Part shown: positions 1 to 6,542 of the stretch, in pieces | Position numbering within the stretch: the stretch's first letter is position 1 | How the letters are laid out: the number at the start of each line of letters is the position of its first letter | NCBI GenBank assembly: GCA_002428895.1 | Contig: DIYC01000146.1 | Span: 12,903 to 19,444 of the forward strand | From: Burkholderiales bacterium UBA6064 | GTDB lineage: Bacteria; Pseudomonadota; Gammaproteobacteria; Burkholderiales; Burkholderiaceae_B | Direction: 5' to 3' | Length of the DNA: 6,542 nucleotides | Notes under the pieces: generated by a model | Seen by the model: only the letters and a program-made list of their open reading frames with translations | What the model was told of the DNA's origin: nothing | Database searches by the model: none | Made by a program: the position numbers and the translations under genes

Positions 1-456
1 AGGTAAGTGGATTAGTTCAGATACGCGTAAGCCCGCAGCATACATCAGTTCAAGCATTGCTAGGTCTCGGCAACCCTGAGGTGTGTTGGGGTCGGGGCTT
101 TTTAAAATTGAACGAATTTCAGCCTCGGTCAGTGTATTGGGCAGATTTCGTGTGATTTTTGCAGAATTGAGTAATTCAGTTGGATTGTCGAGTCTTTTTT
201 TAGATTGACATAACCACAGATAAAAACGTTTGAGTGTGCTTAGCTTGCGGTTATACGTTGCATTTTTAAAATGAGAAATGCTGTGTAGATACGTTTGAAT
301 TTCAGAGGTACTTGCTTGAATGGGGTCGTGGGACGCACCAAATTGGTGCTTCAGGAAATTAAAAAATAAGCGTAAATCCGATTGGTAGGCCAATAAACTA
401 TTGTCTGTAAGCCCATCTTCTAGCCACAGTACCGATGTAAATTGGTCTAATAACAT
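1..456 (-). CDS. xerD: Tyrosine recombinase XerD, N-terminal part (3' end outside window)
   Basis: XerD acts with XerC at the dif site to resolve chromosome dimers before cell division. The minus strand reads open for 152 codons from ATG at 456 to the window edge. Residues 1-95 form the SAM-like core-binding domain (LWLEDGLTDNSLLAYQSDL, close to the LWLEKNLAENTLNAYRRDL segment of E. coli XerD). The catalytic domain begins near residue 108 (LPNTLTEAEI). AAGLRVSEL at 141-149 carries the first catalytic arginine, R144. The remaining catalytic residues (K, H-x-x-R, H, Tyr) lie outside, so an intact gene cannot be proved. An in-frame TTG at 471-469 would add five residues and give the same spacing from start to the conserved QF as I recall for E. 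coli; neither start has a clear Shine-Dalgarno. The resemblance favours XerD over XerC or a phage integrase. It is divergent from the GGDEF/EAL gene. Confidence 0.9.
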   Translation of the reverse strand, partial: MLLDQFTSVLWLEDGLTDNSLLAYQSDLRLFFNFLKHQFGASHDPIQASTSEIQTYLHSISHFKNATYNRKLSTLKRFYLWLCQSKKRLDNPTELLNSAKITRNLPNTLTEAEIRSILKSPDPNTPQGCRDLAMLELMYAAGLRVSELIHLP

Positions 457-574
457 GCTGAAGTTATTCAATTGCTTTGCTGATTTTGTGCATAATTTAT
501 TTTTTTAAAACGTTTAAGGCGTATAGTTCACCTTCAAATAAACCAAGGATGACTCAAGCAGTTTCCTACCTTAT

Positions 575-601
575 GAGAGTGACAGCAAGCAACTCTTTTT
601 T
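575..601 (+). terminator. Weak terminator-like hairpin with T run
   Basis: On the plus strand AGAGT (576-580) can pair with ACTCT (592-596) around an 11-nt loop, and T596 begins an unbroken run of six T to 601. The stem is only 5 bp and not GC-rich, so termination would be weak. No plus-strand gene lies upstream to need it, so it is either chance or the end of a short unannotated transcript. Confidence 0.2.
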
Positions 602-716
602 GCCCTAGTTGCAAACTGGTGTAATGATTTACGCAACCTTAATCATAATACAAAGCGTTCAATTAACACGTAGTTGATGCACAGTGGTGTTGCTGAAGTA
701 GGGCATCGGCATTTTA

Positions 717-722
717 TATAAT
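717..722 (+). promoter_or_regulatory. Candidate -10 box of the GGDEF/EAL gene
   Basis: An exact TATAAT sits 22 bp before the ATG at 745. Transcription would start near 729, leaving a leader of about 16 nt. No good -35 is seen at 16-18 bp; the closest, TTGCTG at 690-695, is 21 bp away. An activator or an alternative promoter is therefore possible. The region is AT-rich, so chance matches are likely. Confidence 0.35.
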
Positions 723-744
723 TTAAGTAAGTAATGGCCTGTTA

Positions 745-3306
745 ATGCAAGCTGACCAAGCTTTAAAATATTTATCTCCTAAACGGTTTTTTACGACTCT
801 TGCAAATTGGTCTTGGGAGCAATATTGTGCCGCACTCATTTTCTGTTTTACCATACTTTATTGTGGCTTTATTTTATTGGGTTCGTTTTCACTGCCCGTG
901 GGTTCTGCCTTAGCAATTCAGTCTATCCCAGTGCATGCAACCAATTTGTCGTTTGCGTCTGCAGAGCAGTCGTTCAATCAATCTAAGCAAGTGAATACTG
1001 AGTTAAAAAATGGTTTAAATGCTCAGTGGTACTGGCTTCGTTTTAAGTTGCACAATCAAGCTTCATCGGGCGCTACTACACTCATTCTGAATCAAGGCAA
1101 CCTGGTGTCAGCTAGTTGCCAGGGTTTAACCTTGCACAATAACGATTTATTTTGGTATGCCGATTTATCCGAGATTGAGGACGAGCGTACTGTGGTGTGC
1201 AAGTTGTGGTTGGTTGGCTCAGGCCGAGTGCAGGTGCATGCTGTGAGTCGTGAATGGTTTCAAACCTTGAGTGCGCAACAAGTTGAAAAGAATCTATTGC
1301 TTCAAGGTATTTTGTTGACTTTAGTCACCTTGACTATTGCGTCGGCAATTGCTACAAAAAAACGTGTTTTTTTAGCGTATGGTATTTGGCTGTTGTTCAG
1401 TTTACAGAGGGAGTTGATGACTTTAGGTCATGATTTTTCTTTGTTTGATTGGTCAATTCCTTTGAATTGGTTGCCTACTTGGCGAGCCGTCTCTTACAGC
1501 GTTTATATGTTTTCGAGTGTGTGGTTGCTTGTAGAGCTACTGCAATTGTCTTTATTGGCCATTCGTCCAGTGATTAAAATCAGTGTTTGGGTTGGTTTTT
1601 TAGGATTATTGTTGCTGGCATTATTAACGCCTTTGCCGGTATTTCTGGCGGTCATGATTGCACTGGCGATGAGCCTTGCTGTTGTTTCGTTCGTACTGTT
1701 AGCTGGGGCATTGCTGCGACGTTATCCGGTGATCGTGACCATGTGTTTTTTGGGGTTGTTATTGGTTTGTTTTGCGTTGCTCATCGACTTATTGTCGGTT
1801 TGGTTACCTAAGCAGTTTACTGATCTTGGTTTTATTGGTTATTGTGCCCCTTTGTTATTTAGTTTTGTGTGGTATGCGCTCACTTTACTCGATCATGATG
1901 AAAAGTTAATTGGTTCAGTTCGAGACATTACTTCTGAAAAAAATCGAGAGTCTGAACTACGCTATCAAATTAATCACGATGAATTAACAGGCGCTTTAAA
2001 TCGACGCGGTTTACACGATGGTTTGGTTGAGCATCAACTCAATGGCGTTGATGCTGTTGTGCTGGCCTTTATCGACATTAAAAGGTTTCGTAATGTGGTG
2101 AAGGCACACGGCTTGGCGTTGGCAGATCAATTGTTGGTTCGTTTTTATTTATTAATTTTACAAACGATTGGCCATTGCGGTGAAGTTGTTCGTTTTGGGC
2201 ATGATCAATTTATGGTGTTGCAAGCCGATCAGCGTTTTTATGATCGGCATCTTGAAGCCTTGCAAAATTTAGTGACAACTTTGCGGCAGCATCCTTTGGT
2301 GGTTGATGGTGTACACACCACCATTCAAGTTCAGGTGGGCGTGATGCATTTGCCTTTAAGTGCAGATCATCATGGTTTGCTTAGTTTAGTCGAAGATTTA
2401 GCCCACGAAATGAAATTTCGTTTTCGGCAAAGTGGCCAATCGTATTTGCTATTTACTCAGGAAGAAAGTTTAAAACTAATTCAAGCAGCGCGATTGAGTG
2501 AGCAAATTTTAAACCAAGGTTTGCCCGATAATCTCTTTTTATGCTGGCAGCCAATTTTGAATATTTCAGGCGATCATTGCACGCTGTCAGCGGAAGCGTT
2601 ACTGCGCCAAACTGATGATCAAGGGCAATACCATTCCGCGGGCTCAGTCATTGAAACTTGCTGCAATCGGGGTCGAACGGCGTTGCTCGACATTTGGGTT
2701 CTAGGGCAAACACTGAATTTTTTAGAAAAAAATTTTGATCAATTGGATCACTTGTTGGGTGTTGGTGTGAATGTGTCGCCTTATTCACTGAATGACGATT
2801 CATTTTTATCGACTGTAATTGATTTATTTAAACAAGCAGCTAGAGTCTGTCAAAAAGTGTACCTCGAAGTCACCGAAGTGGGAACCATTCTAAACCCTGA
2901 AGCAGTCAATCGTTTTGTCTCAGTGATTCGAACTATGGGCGTAAGGGTTAGTTTAGACGACTTTGGTGCAGGGTTTAGTAATTTTCAGTACGTGATCGAC
3001 TTAAAAGCCGATGTGATTAAAATTGATGGCAGTATTGCCAGCCAAGTACAGTCGAGTGTACAAAGCCGCTCGGTGGTTAAAGCAATTGTAAATTTGGCAC
3101 AAGACTTAAGTTGTACCACTGTGGCTGAAGGTGTGACTGACTTAGCCACCTATCAAGAGTTAAAAATTTTAGGGGTCGATTTTTTGCAAGGTTTTTTAGT
3201 GAGTCGGGCGGTTCCACCCGAGCAATTTCTTGACAAATTAAATTGCCAAAATTTTTATAATAAGTTGTGGGTTAATGGCCAGCGTGATCGTGTTAACATG
3301 GCATAG
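745..3306 (+). CDS. Membrane sensor with 7TMR-DISM-like region, degenerate GGDEF and intact EAL (probable c-di-GMP phosphodiesterase)
   Basis: Probably hydrolyses c-di-GMP to pGpG at the inner membrane in response to a periplasmic signal. One membrane helix (about 28-50) precedes a periplasmic domain (51-183) whose [10 protein letters not shown] recalls 7TMR-DISMED2. Seven hydrophobic segments follow (about 185-381), in the 7TMR-DISM pattern. A short PAC-like linker ([16 protein letters not shown], 393-408) leads into GGDEF (about 405-570, [10 protein letters not shown] at its start). The signature there is GHDQF (485-489), and the usual IND is VVK, so cyclase activity is probably lost; no RxxD inhibitory site is present. 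The EAL domain (about 575-835) keeps E617-A-L, R621, N676, E708, D738-D739, K759, E795 and Q815, the usual metal-binding and catalytic set, which predicts activity. ATG 745 is the first start after in-frame stop 724-726; its Shine-Dalgarno is poor. The last 52 bp overlap tsaD. Ligand and output are unknown. Confidence 0.9.
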   Translation: MQADQALKYLSPKRFFTTLANWSWEQYCAALIFCFTILYCGFILLGSFSLPVGSALAIQSIPVHATNLSFASAEQSFNQSKQVNTELKNGLNAQWYWLRFKLHNQASSGATTLILNQGNLVSASCQGLTLHNNDLFWYADLSEIEDERTVVCKLWLVGSGRVQVHAVSREWFQTLSAQQVEKNLLLQGILLTLVTLTIASAIATKKRVFLAYGIWLLFSLQRELMTLGHDFSLFDWSIPLNWLPTWRAVSYSVYMFSSVWLLVELLQLSLLAIRPVIKISVWVGFLGLLLLALLTPLPVFLAVMIALAMSLAVVSFVLLAGALLRRYPVIVTMCFLGLLLVCFALLIDLLSVWLPKQFTDLGFIGYCAPLLFSFVWYALTLLDHDEKLIGSVRDITSEKNRESELRYQINHDELTGALNRRGLHDGLVEHQLNGVDAVVLAFIDIKRFRNVVKAHGLALADQLLVRFYLLILQTIGHCGEVVRFGHDQFMVLQADQRFYDRHLEALQNLVTTLRQHPLVVDGVHTTIQVQVGVMHLPLSADHHGLLSLVEDLAHEMKFRFRQSGQSYLLFTQEESLKLIQAARLSEQILNQGLPDNLFLCWQPILNISGDHCTLSAEALLRQTDDQGQYHSAGSVIETCCNRGRTALLDIWVLGQTLNFLEKNFDQLDHLLGVGVNVSPYSLNDDSFLSTVIDLFKQAARVCQKVYLEVTEVGTILNPEAVNRFVSVIRTMGVRVSLDDFGAGFSNFQYVIDLKADVIKIDGSIASQVQSSVQSRSVVKAIVNLAQDLSCTTVAEGVTDLATYQELKILGVDFLQGFLVSRAVPPEQFLDKLNCQNFYNKLWVNGQRDRVNMA

Positions 3307-4313
3307 TTTTTTTGCTTCAGTAGCTCTATGTTATTTGCTAAATGCATGGCTGCTGCATAGGCAATCATCGCGCCATTGTCGGTGCATAAAGCCAATTCAG
3401 GGAAAAACACTTCAAATTGCTGTTGCTCGGCCGCTTTGCACACTGTTTGCCGAAGCAGGTGATTGGCTCCCACGCCTCCAGCCACGACTACCTGTTGATG
3501 TTGCGTATGCCGTTGTGCTTTCATTAACTTACTCACTAGCACGTCAACAATTGCCGCTTGAAAGCTGGCAGCTAAGTCGGCTTTATCGGTATCGGACAAA
3601 TTAAATGACTCGCTTGGGGTGTTGGTACCACTTAACTTCATCACTGTGGTTAATACCGCAGTTTTTAAACCAGAAAAACTAAAATTTAAATTGTGACTAT
3701 GCAGCATGGGGCGAGGCAACGCAAATCGATTGGGATTGCCTGTTCTTGCCAATTGGCTTAATGCAGGCCCACCGGGGTAGGGTAATCCTAGCATTTTTGC
3801 TGTTTTGTCGAAGGCTTCGCCTGCGGCATCATCTAGTGTTTCACCAAGTAACCGATACTGTCCTAATTGTTCAACTGCAATCAGTTGCGAATGCCCCCCG
3901 CTGACTAACAAGGCAGTAAATGGAAAACTGGGGGGCTTGTGTGACAATTGAGGCGACAGCAAATGGCCTTCTAAGTGGTGCACTGGGATCACAGGCTTGT
4001 TTAAACCCAAAGCCAAGCTATAGGCAAAGGCTGTGCCTGCCATTAATGCACCAGGTAGGCCAGGCCCAGTGGTCACTGCAATCGCATCGATGTTCTGAAG
4101 AGTCAGTTTCGCTTGCTCTAGGGTGGCTTGTAACAACGGAATAAGACGACGTAAGTGATCTCTTGAGGCCAATTCAGGTACAACGCCGCCATAGTGTTGA
4201 TGCATGGCAATTTGTGAATGTAAGGCTTGACCTAAAATTTGCCCTTCTGTATTGCAAATGGCAACGCCTGTTTCATCGCAAGAACTTTCAAACCCTAAAA
4301 CAGTCAGCGTCAT
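3255..4313 (-). CDS. tsaD: tRNA N6-adenosine threonylcarbamoyltransferase TsaD
   Basis: Transfers the threonylcarbamoyl group from threonylcarbamoyl-AMP to A37 of ANN-decoding tRNAs, making t6A in the cytoplasm; in bacteria it works with TsaB and TsaE, the AMP intermediate coming from TsaC. The 352-residue product is slightly longer than E. coli TsaD (337). It begins with the family's ATPase-fold start ([15 protein letters not shown]). Metal ligands are visible as HLEGH (H113, H117) and D312 in [11 protein letters not shown]. Other family motifs are LVSGGHSQL (136-144), [19 protein letters not shown] (165-183), [10 protein letters not shown] (211-220) and VVAGGVGAN (276-284). The C-terminus [11 protein letters not shown] matches the usual RPRWPL ending, so the stop at 3257-3255 is genuine although it overlaps the convergent gene. 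ATG 4313 gives the expected N-terminus; only a weak GGA lies upstream. It is divergent from alaS by 174 bp. Confidence 0.97.
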   Translation of the reverse strand: MTLTVLGFESSCDETGVAICNTEGQILGQALHSQIAMHQHYGGVVPELASRDHLRRLIPLLQATLEQAKLTLQNIDAIAVTTGPGLPGALMAGTAFAYSLALGLNKPVIPVHHLEGHLLSPQLSHKPPSFPFTALLVSGGHSQLIAVEQLGQYRLLGETLDDAAGEAFDKTAKMLGLPYPGGPALSQLARTGNPNRFALPRPMLHSHNLNFSFSGLKTAVLTTVMKLSGTNTPSESFNLSDTDKADLAASFQAAIVDVLVSKLMKAQRHTQHQQVVVAGGVGANHLLRQTVCKAAEQQQFEVFFPELALCTDNGAMIAYAAAMHLANNIELLKQKNYAMLTRSRWPLTHNLL

Positions 4314-4345
4314 GATGATTGAATATCCAACTTAAACATCGGGTT

Positions 4346-4375
4346 ATTTTCCCATATTCACTAAGCCTTAGCCAA
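4346..4375 (-). promoter_or_regulatory. Candidate tsaD promoter
   Basis: On the minus strand TTGGCT (4375-4370) and GAAAAT (4351-4346) are 18 bp apart, each 4 of 6 to the sigma-70 consensus. A start near 4339 would give a leader of about 26 nt. The -35 borders a perfect 11-bp palindrome, CTAAGCCTTAG (4361-4371). The match is weak and other spacings are possible. Confidence 0.3.
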
Positions 4376-4388
4376 GATGAACGCGCTT

Positions 4389-4428
4389 AGGACATAAACT
4401 TTACGGTGTTCAGTGAAGTTTATTTCCT
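4389..4428. repeat. Long imperfect inverted repeat in the tsaD-alaS control region
   Basis: AGGACATAAACTT (4389-4401) and AAGTTTATTTCCT (4416-4428) are inverted copies matching at 12 of 13 positions, with 14 bp between them. As RNA the stem extends inward by U-U-A-C-type pairing (4402-4404 with 4413-4415, one U-G wobble), leaving an 8-nt loop. Neither side has a T run, so it is not an intrinsic terminator. The right arm covers the place where the alaS -35 should be, which fits an operator for a dimeric regulator; that role is inferred. Confidence 0.65.
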
Positions 4429-4435
4429 GATCTGT

Positions 4436-4448
4436 CGCTATAATAGCG
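4436..4448. promoter_or_regulatory. Perfect 13-bp palindrome over the alaS -10 box, possible operator
   Basis: CGCTATAATAGCG is perfectly symmetric, with 6-bp arms around a central A, and encloses the TATAAT. E. coli AlaRS is known to repress its own gene by binding a palindrome at its transcription start, so an autoregulatory site is possible here. No repressor is identified by the sequence. Confidence 0.4.
4439..4444 (+). promoter_or_regulatory. alaS promoter -10 box
   Basis: An exact TATAAT lies 43 bp before the alaS ATG, predicting a start near 4451 and a leader of about 37 nt. At 17-bp spacing the -35 position reads AAGTTT (4416-4421), a poor match that lies in the inverted repeat. It is the best promoter in the gap, but strength and control are unknown. 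Confidence 0.6.
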
Positions 4449-4473
4449 GCTTATCGTTTAAGACATTCATTCT

Positions 4474-4478
4474 AAAGG
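4474..4478 (+). promoter_or_regulatory. alaS ribosome binding site
   Basis: AAAGG ends 9 nt before ATG 4488, a normal Shine-Dalgarno placement. It supports this start, which also gives the family's usual short N-terminus before AEIR. Confidence 0.6.
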
Positions 4479-4487
4479 CACCGCGTT

Positions 4488-6542
4488 ATGAAAGCTGCAG
4501 AAATTCGTGAAAAATTTTTGGCATTTTTTGAATCAAAAGGGCATAAACGCGTGCCATCCAGTTCGCTAATTCCAAGCAATGACCCCACGTTATTGTTCAC
4601 CAATAGTGGCATGGTGCAATTTAAAGATGTGTTTACAGGTAAAGATCAACGTCCGTTTTCACGTGCTACTACTTCGCAACGTTGCGTGCGTGCGGGGGGT
4701 AAACACAACGATCTTGAAAATGTGGGTTACACCGCACGGCATCATACCTTCTTTGAAATGTTGGGTAACTTTAGTTTTGGTGATTACTTCAAACAAGAAG
4801 CCATTCAATATGCTTGGGAGTTACTCACGACTGTGTTTAAACTCCCCCCAGAAAGGCTGTATGTTACGGTGTACCAAGAAGATGACCAAGCTTATAACTT
4901 GTGGCACCAAGTGGTTGGCGTGCCTGTACACCGAATTATTCGTATTGGTGATAACAAGGGCGCTCGATATGCTTCGGATAACTTTTGGCAAATGGCCGAT
5001 ACCGGCCCTTGTGGGCCATGTACTGAAATTTTTTACGACCATGGCCCCGAAGTCGCGGGTGGTTTACCCGGTAGCCCTAACGAAGACGGCGATCGCTACA
5101 TTGAAATTTGGAATTTGGTGTTCATGCAATTTGACCGCAGCGCCGATGGTACCTTGACCCCATTGCCTAAACCCTGTGTCGATACTGGCATGGGTTTAGA
5201 ACGAGTTGCTGCCGTATTGCAACATGTACACAGCAATTACGAAATCGATTTATTCGCCACGTTAATTCGTCAGGCCAAGCAGGTTATCGACCAAACCGTC
5301 GGCAGTGTTAAAACCGTACCCATCGAGCACAGTTCGCTGAAGGTGATTGCTGATCACATTCGTGCCTGTGCCTTTATGATTGCTGATGGGGTGATTCCTG
5401 GTAACGAAGGTCGCGGCTATGTGCTGCGGCGCATTATTCGCAGAGCAATTCGGCATGGTTACAAATTGGGTTGCCGCAAACCATTTTTTCATACTTTGCT
5501 CCATGTGTTATGCCAAGAAATGGGGCAGGCCTACCCAGCTTTAACTCAACCCGTAATCGCTTCGATTTTACACACTGAAGAAGAGCGTTTTTTTGAAACC
5601 ATCGAGCAAGGTATGGTGATTCTCGAAGAAGCTCTAGCCGATCTACAACCACACCAACAATTAGCAGGTGATGTGGCTTTTAAATTACATGATACCTATG
5701 GTTTCCCTCTTGATTTAACTGCTGACGTGTGTCGCGAGCGTCATATTTCGGTCGACGAAGCAGCCTTTGATCAAGCCATGTCTGAACAAAAAAACCGCGC
5801 ACGTGCTGCGGGTAAATTTACTGCACATCAGCAGTTAAACTATGCAGGTGATAAAACACAGTTTAAGGGCTATGAGCAACTTCAGTTGTCGCAAGCTAAA
5901 GTGCTGGCTTTGTATGTAGAGGGCTGCGCAGTCAATTCGATTGCAGCGGGGCAGATCGCTGTGGTGGTGCTTGATCAAACTTCTTTTTATGCTGAATTAG
6001 GTGGGCAAGTGGGCGATCAAGGCGTGCTGCAATGTGGCACTCATGTGTTTCAGGTGGCGGATACGCAAACGATTGCGCACCAGGTAGTTGGTCATTATGG
6101 GCAACTTCGCACAGGGCAGTTGGCGCAAGGTGAGTTGGTCACCCCGCAAGTGAATGAGAATTATCGTTTGAATATTATGCGGAATCACAGTGCCACGCAT
6201 TTAATGCATAAAGCCTTGCGCCAGGTATTGGGTGGTCACGTGAGTCAAAAAGGCTCATTGGTTGATGCAGACAAAACTCGTTTCGACTTTGCGCATCACA
6301 GCGCCATGACTGCCGAAGAAATTCAAGCGGTTGAAACTCAGGTGAATGCTGAAATTTTAGCCAATCACCTCACACAAGCCCGAGTCATGGCGATCGACGA
6401 AGCAAAAGCCAGCGGTGCCATGATGTTGTTTGGCGAAAAATACGGCGATACGGTTCGGGTTCTCGACATTGGCAGCAGTCGTGAACTGTGCGGTGGCACA
6501 CACGTGCAACGCACGGGCGACATTGGCTTATTTAAAATTCTT
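4488..6542 (+). CDS. alaS: Alanyl-tRNA synthetase, N-terminal 685 codons (3' end outside window)
   Basis: Charges tRNA-Ala with alanine in the cytoplasm and hydrolyses mischarged Ser- and Gly-tRNA-Ala. The frame is open without frameshift from ATG 4488 to the right edge. The class II aminoacylation core includes [13 protein letters not shown] (37-49), [20 protein letters not shown] (59-78), [20 protein letters not shown] (163-182) and the motif 3 DTGMGLER (232-239). N306 (in [11 protein letters not shown]) and D402 (in [11 protein letters not shown]) correspond to the residues that read the G3:U70 pair in E. coli (N303, D400). The editing domain has its zinc ligands in HSATH (H567, H571) and CGGTH (C668, H672). 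[11 protein letters not shown] at 500-510 has Leu504 where Ser is usual. With a family length near 870 residues, the C-terminal C-Ala domain lies outside. The gene is divergent from tsaD. Confidence 0.98.
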   Translation, partial: MKAAEIREKFLAFFESKGHKRVPSSSLIPSNDPTLLFTNSGMVQFKDVFTGKDQRPFSRATTSQRCVRAGGKHNDLENVGYTARHHTFFEMLGNFSFGDYFKQEAIQYAWELLTTVFKLPPERLYVTVYQEDDQAYNLWHQVVGVPVHRIIRIGDNKGARYASDNFWQMADTGPCGPCTEIFYDHGPEVAGGLPGSPNEDGDRYIEIWNLVFMQFDRSADGTLTPLPKPCVDTGMGLERVAAVLQHVHSNYEIDLFATLIRQAKQVIDQTVGSVKTVPIEHSSLKVIADHIRACAFMIADGVIPGNEGRGYVLRRIIRRAIRHGYKLGCRKPFFHTLLHVLCQEMGQAYPALTQPVIASILHTEEERFFETIEQGMVILEEALADLQPHQQLAGDVAFKLHDTYGFPLDLTADVCRERHISVDEAAFDQAMSEQKNRARAAGKFTAHQQLNYAGDKTQFKGYEQLQLSQAKVLALYVEGCAVNSIAAGQIAVVVLDQTSFYAELGGQVGDQGVLQCGTHVFQVADTQTIAHQVVGHYGQLRTGQLAQGELVTPQVNENYRLNIMRNHSATHLMHKALRQVLGGHVSQKGSLVDADKTRFDFAHHSAMTAEEIQAVETQVNAEILANHLTQARVMAIDEAKASGAMMLFGEKYGDTVRVLDIGSSRELCGGTHVQRTGDIGLFKIL

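Larger units (their letters stand above)
457..744. other. Divergent intergenic region between xerD and the GGDEF/EAL gene
   Basis: No convincing coding sequence lies in these 288 bp; frames are short and resemble no protein I know. The stretch is AT-rich and must hold the 5' signals of both flanking genes. The best promoter-like element for the rightward gene is an exact TATAAT at 717-722. For xerD I see only a weak pair on the minus strand, TTGGTT and TATACG 15 bp apart, near 543-522. A hairpin followed by a T run lies at 575-601. No c-di-GMP riboswitch core or other known riboswitch was recognised. Confidence 0.6.

Noticed and set aside
1..456. Phage or integron integrase marking a mobile element.
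   Set aside because: The N-terminal domain matches housekeeping XerD closely, and no att sites, tRNA or phage genes are nearby.
676..707. GATGC/GCATC inverted repeat as a c-di-GMP riboswitch upstream of the EAL gene.
   Set aside because: Only 5 bp plus wobble pairs with a 22-nt loop, no conserved riboswitch core, and it would lie upstream of the likely transcription start.
3204..3221. Near-palindrome TCGGGCGGTTCCACCCGA as a terminator for tsaD.
   Set aside because: It lies 34 nt past the tsaD stop, but the stem is only 5 bp with a large loop and no T run follows on either strand; it also lies within the EAL coding sequence.
3275..3604. A 109-codon plus-strand open frame opposite the tsaD 3' end.
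   Set aside because: It is antisense to conserved tsaD motifs and has no recognisable features of its own.
4445..4487. T-box or leader-peptide attenuator for alaS.
   Set aside because: The predicted leader is about 37 nt, with no T-box core sequence, no alanine-rich leader peptide and no terminator hairpin.
5089..5096. GCGATCGC, the cyanobacterial HIP1 octamer.
   Set aside because: A single copy inside alaS; HIP1-rich genomes show it repeatedly, and the proteins are not cyanobacterial.
4579..5157. A 192-codon open frame on the plus strand.
   Set aside because: It lies wholly inside alaS in another frame and resembles no protein; alaS is unmistakable in its own frame.

Overview
The window looks like ordinary chromosome from a gammaproteobacterium of moderate GC (mid-40s percent, judged by eye). 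AlaS and XerD read most like their gammaproteobacterial counterparts, and the large membrane c-di-GMP protein fits a free-living, probably aquatic relative. I cannot name a genus from this sequence. There are four protein-coding genes, two cut by the window edges. I see no RNA gene, insertion sequence, prophage or CRISPR array.

Layout from left to right. (1) 1-456, minus: the N-terminal 152 codons of xerD, the chromosome-dimer-resolution recombinase; its 3' part lies left of the window. (2) 457-744: a 288-bp divergent intergenic region with a plausible promoter for the next gene and a terminator-like hairpin. (3) 745-3306, plus: an 853-residue inner-membrane sensor with a periplasmic domain, seven further membrane helices (7TMR-DISM-like), a degenerate GGDEF domain and an apparently intact EAL domain, so probably a c-di-GMP phosphodiesterase. 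(4) 3255-4313, minus: tsaD, for tRNA t6A37 synthesis, convergent with the sensor gene and overlapping its 3' end by 52 bp. (5) 4314-4487: the divergent tsaD/alaS control region, the most structured non-coding DNA here. It holds a long imperfect inverted repeat, an exact TATAAT inside a perfect 13-bp palindrome, and a Shine-Dalgarno. (6) 4488-6542, plus: the first 685 codons of alaS, alanyl-tRNA synthetase, running off the right edge.

tsaD and alaS both serve translation and share a control region, so co-regulation is possible. Their pairing differs from the tsaD/rpsU pairing of enterobacteria. xerD and the c-di-GMP gene have no evident functional link to them.

I found no candidate for a wholly new biological system. 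The observations most worth following are the dyad symmetries between tsaD and alaS, the split between dead GGDEF and intact EAL motifs in the sensor protein, and the antisense overlap of the sensor gene with tsaD.
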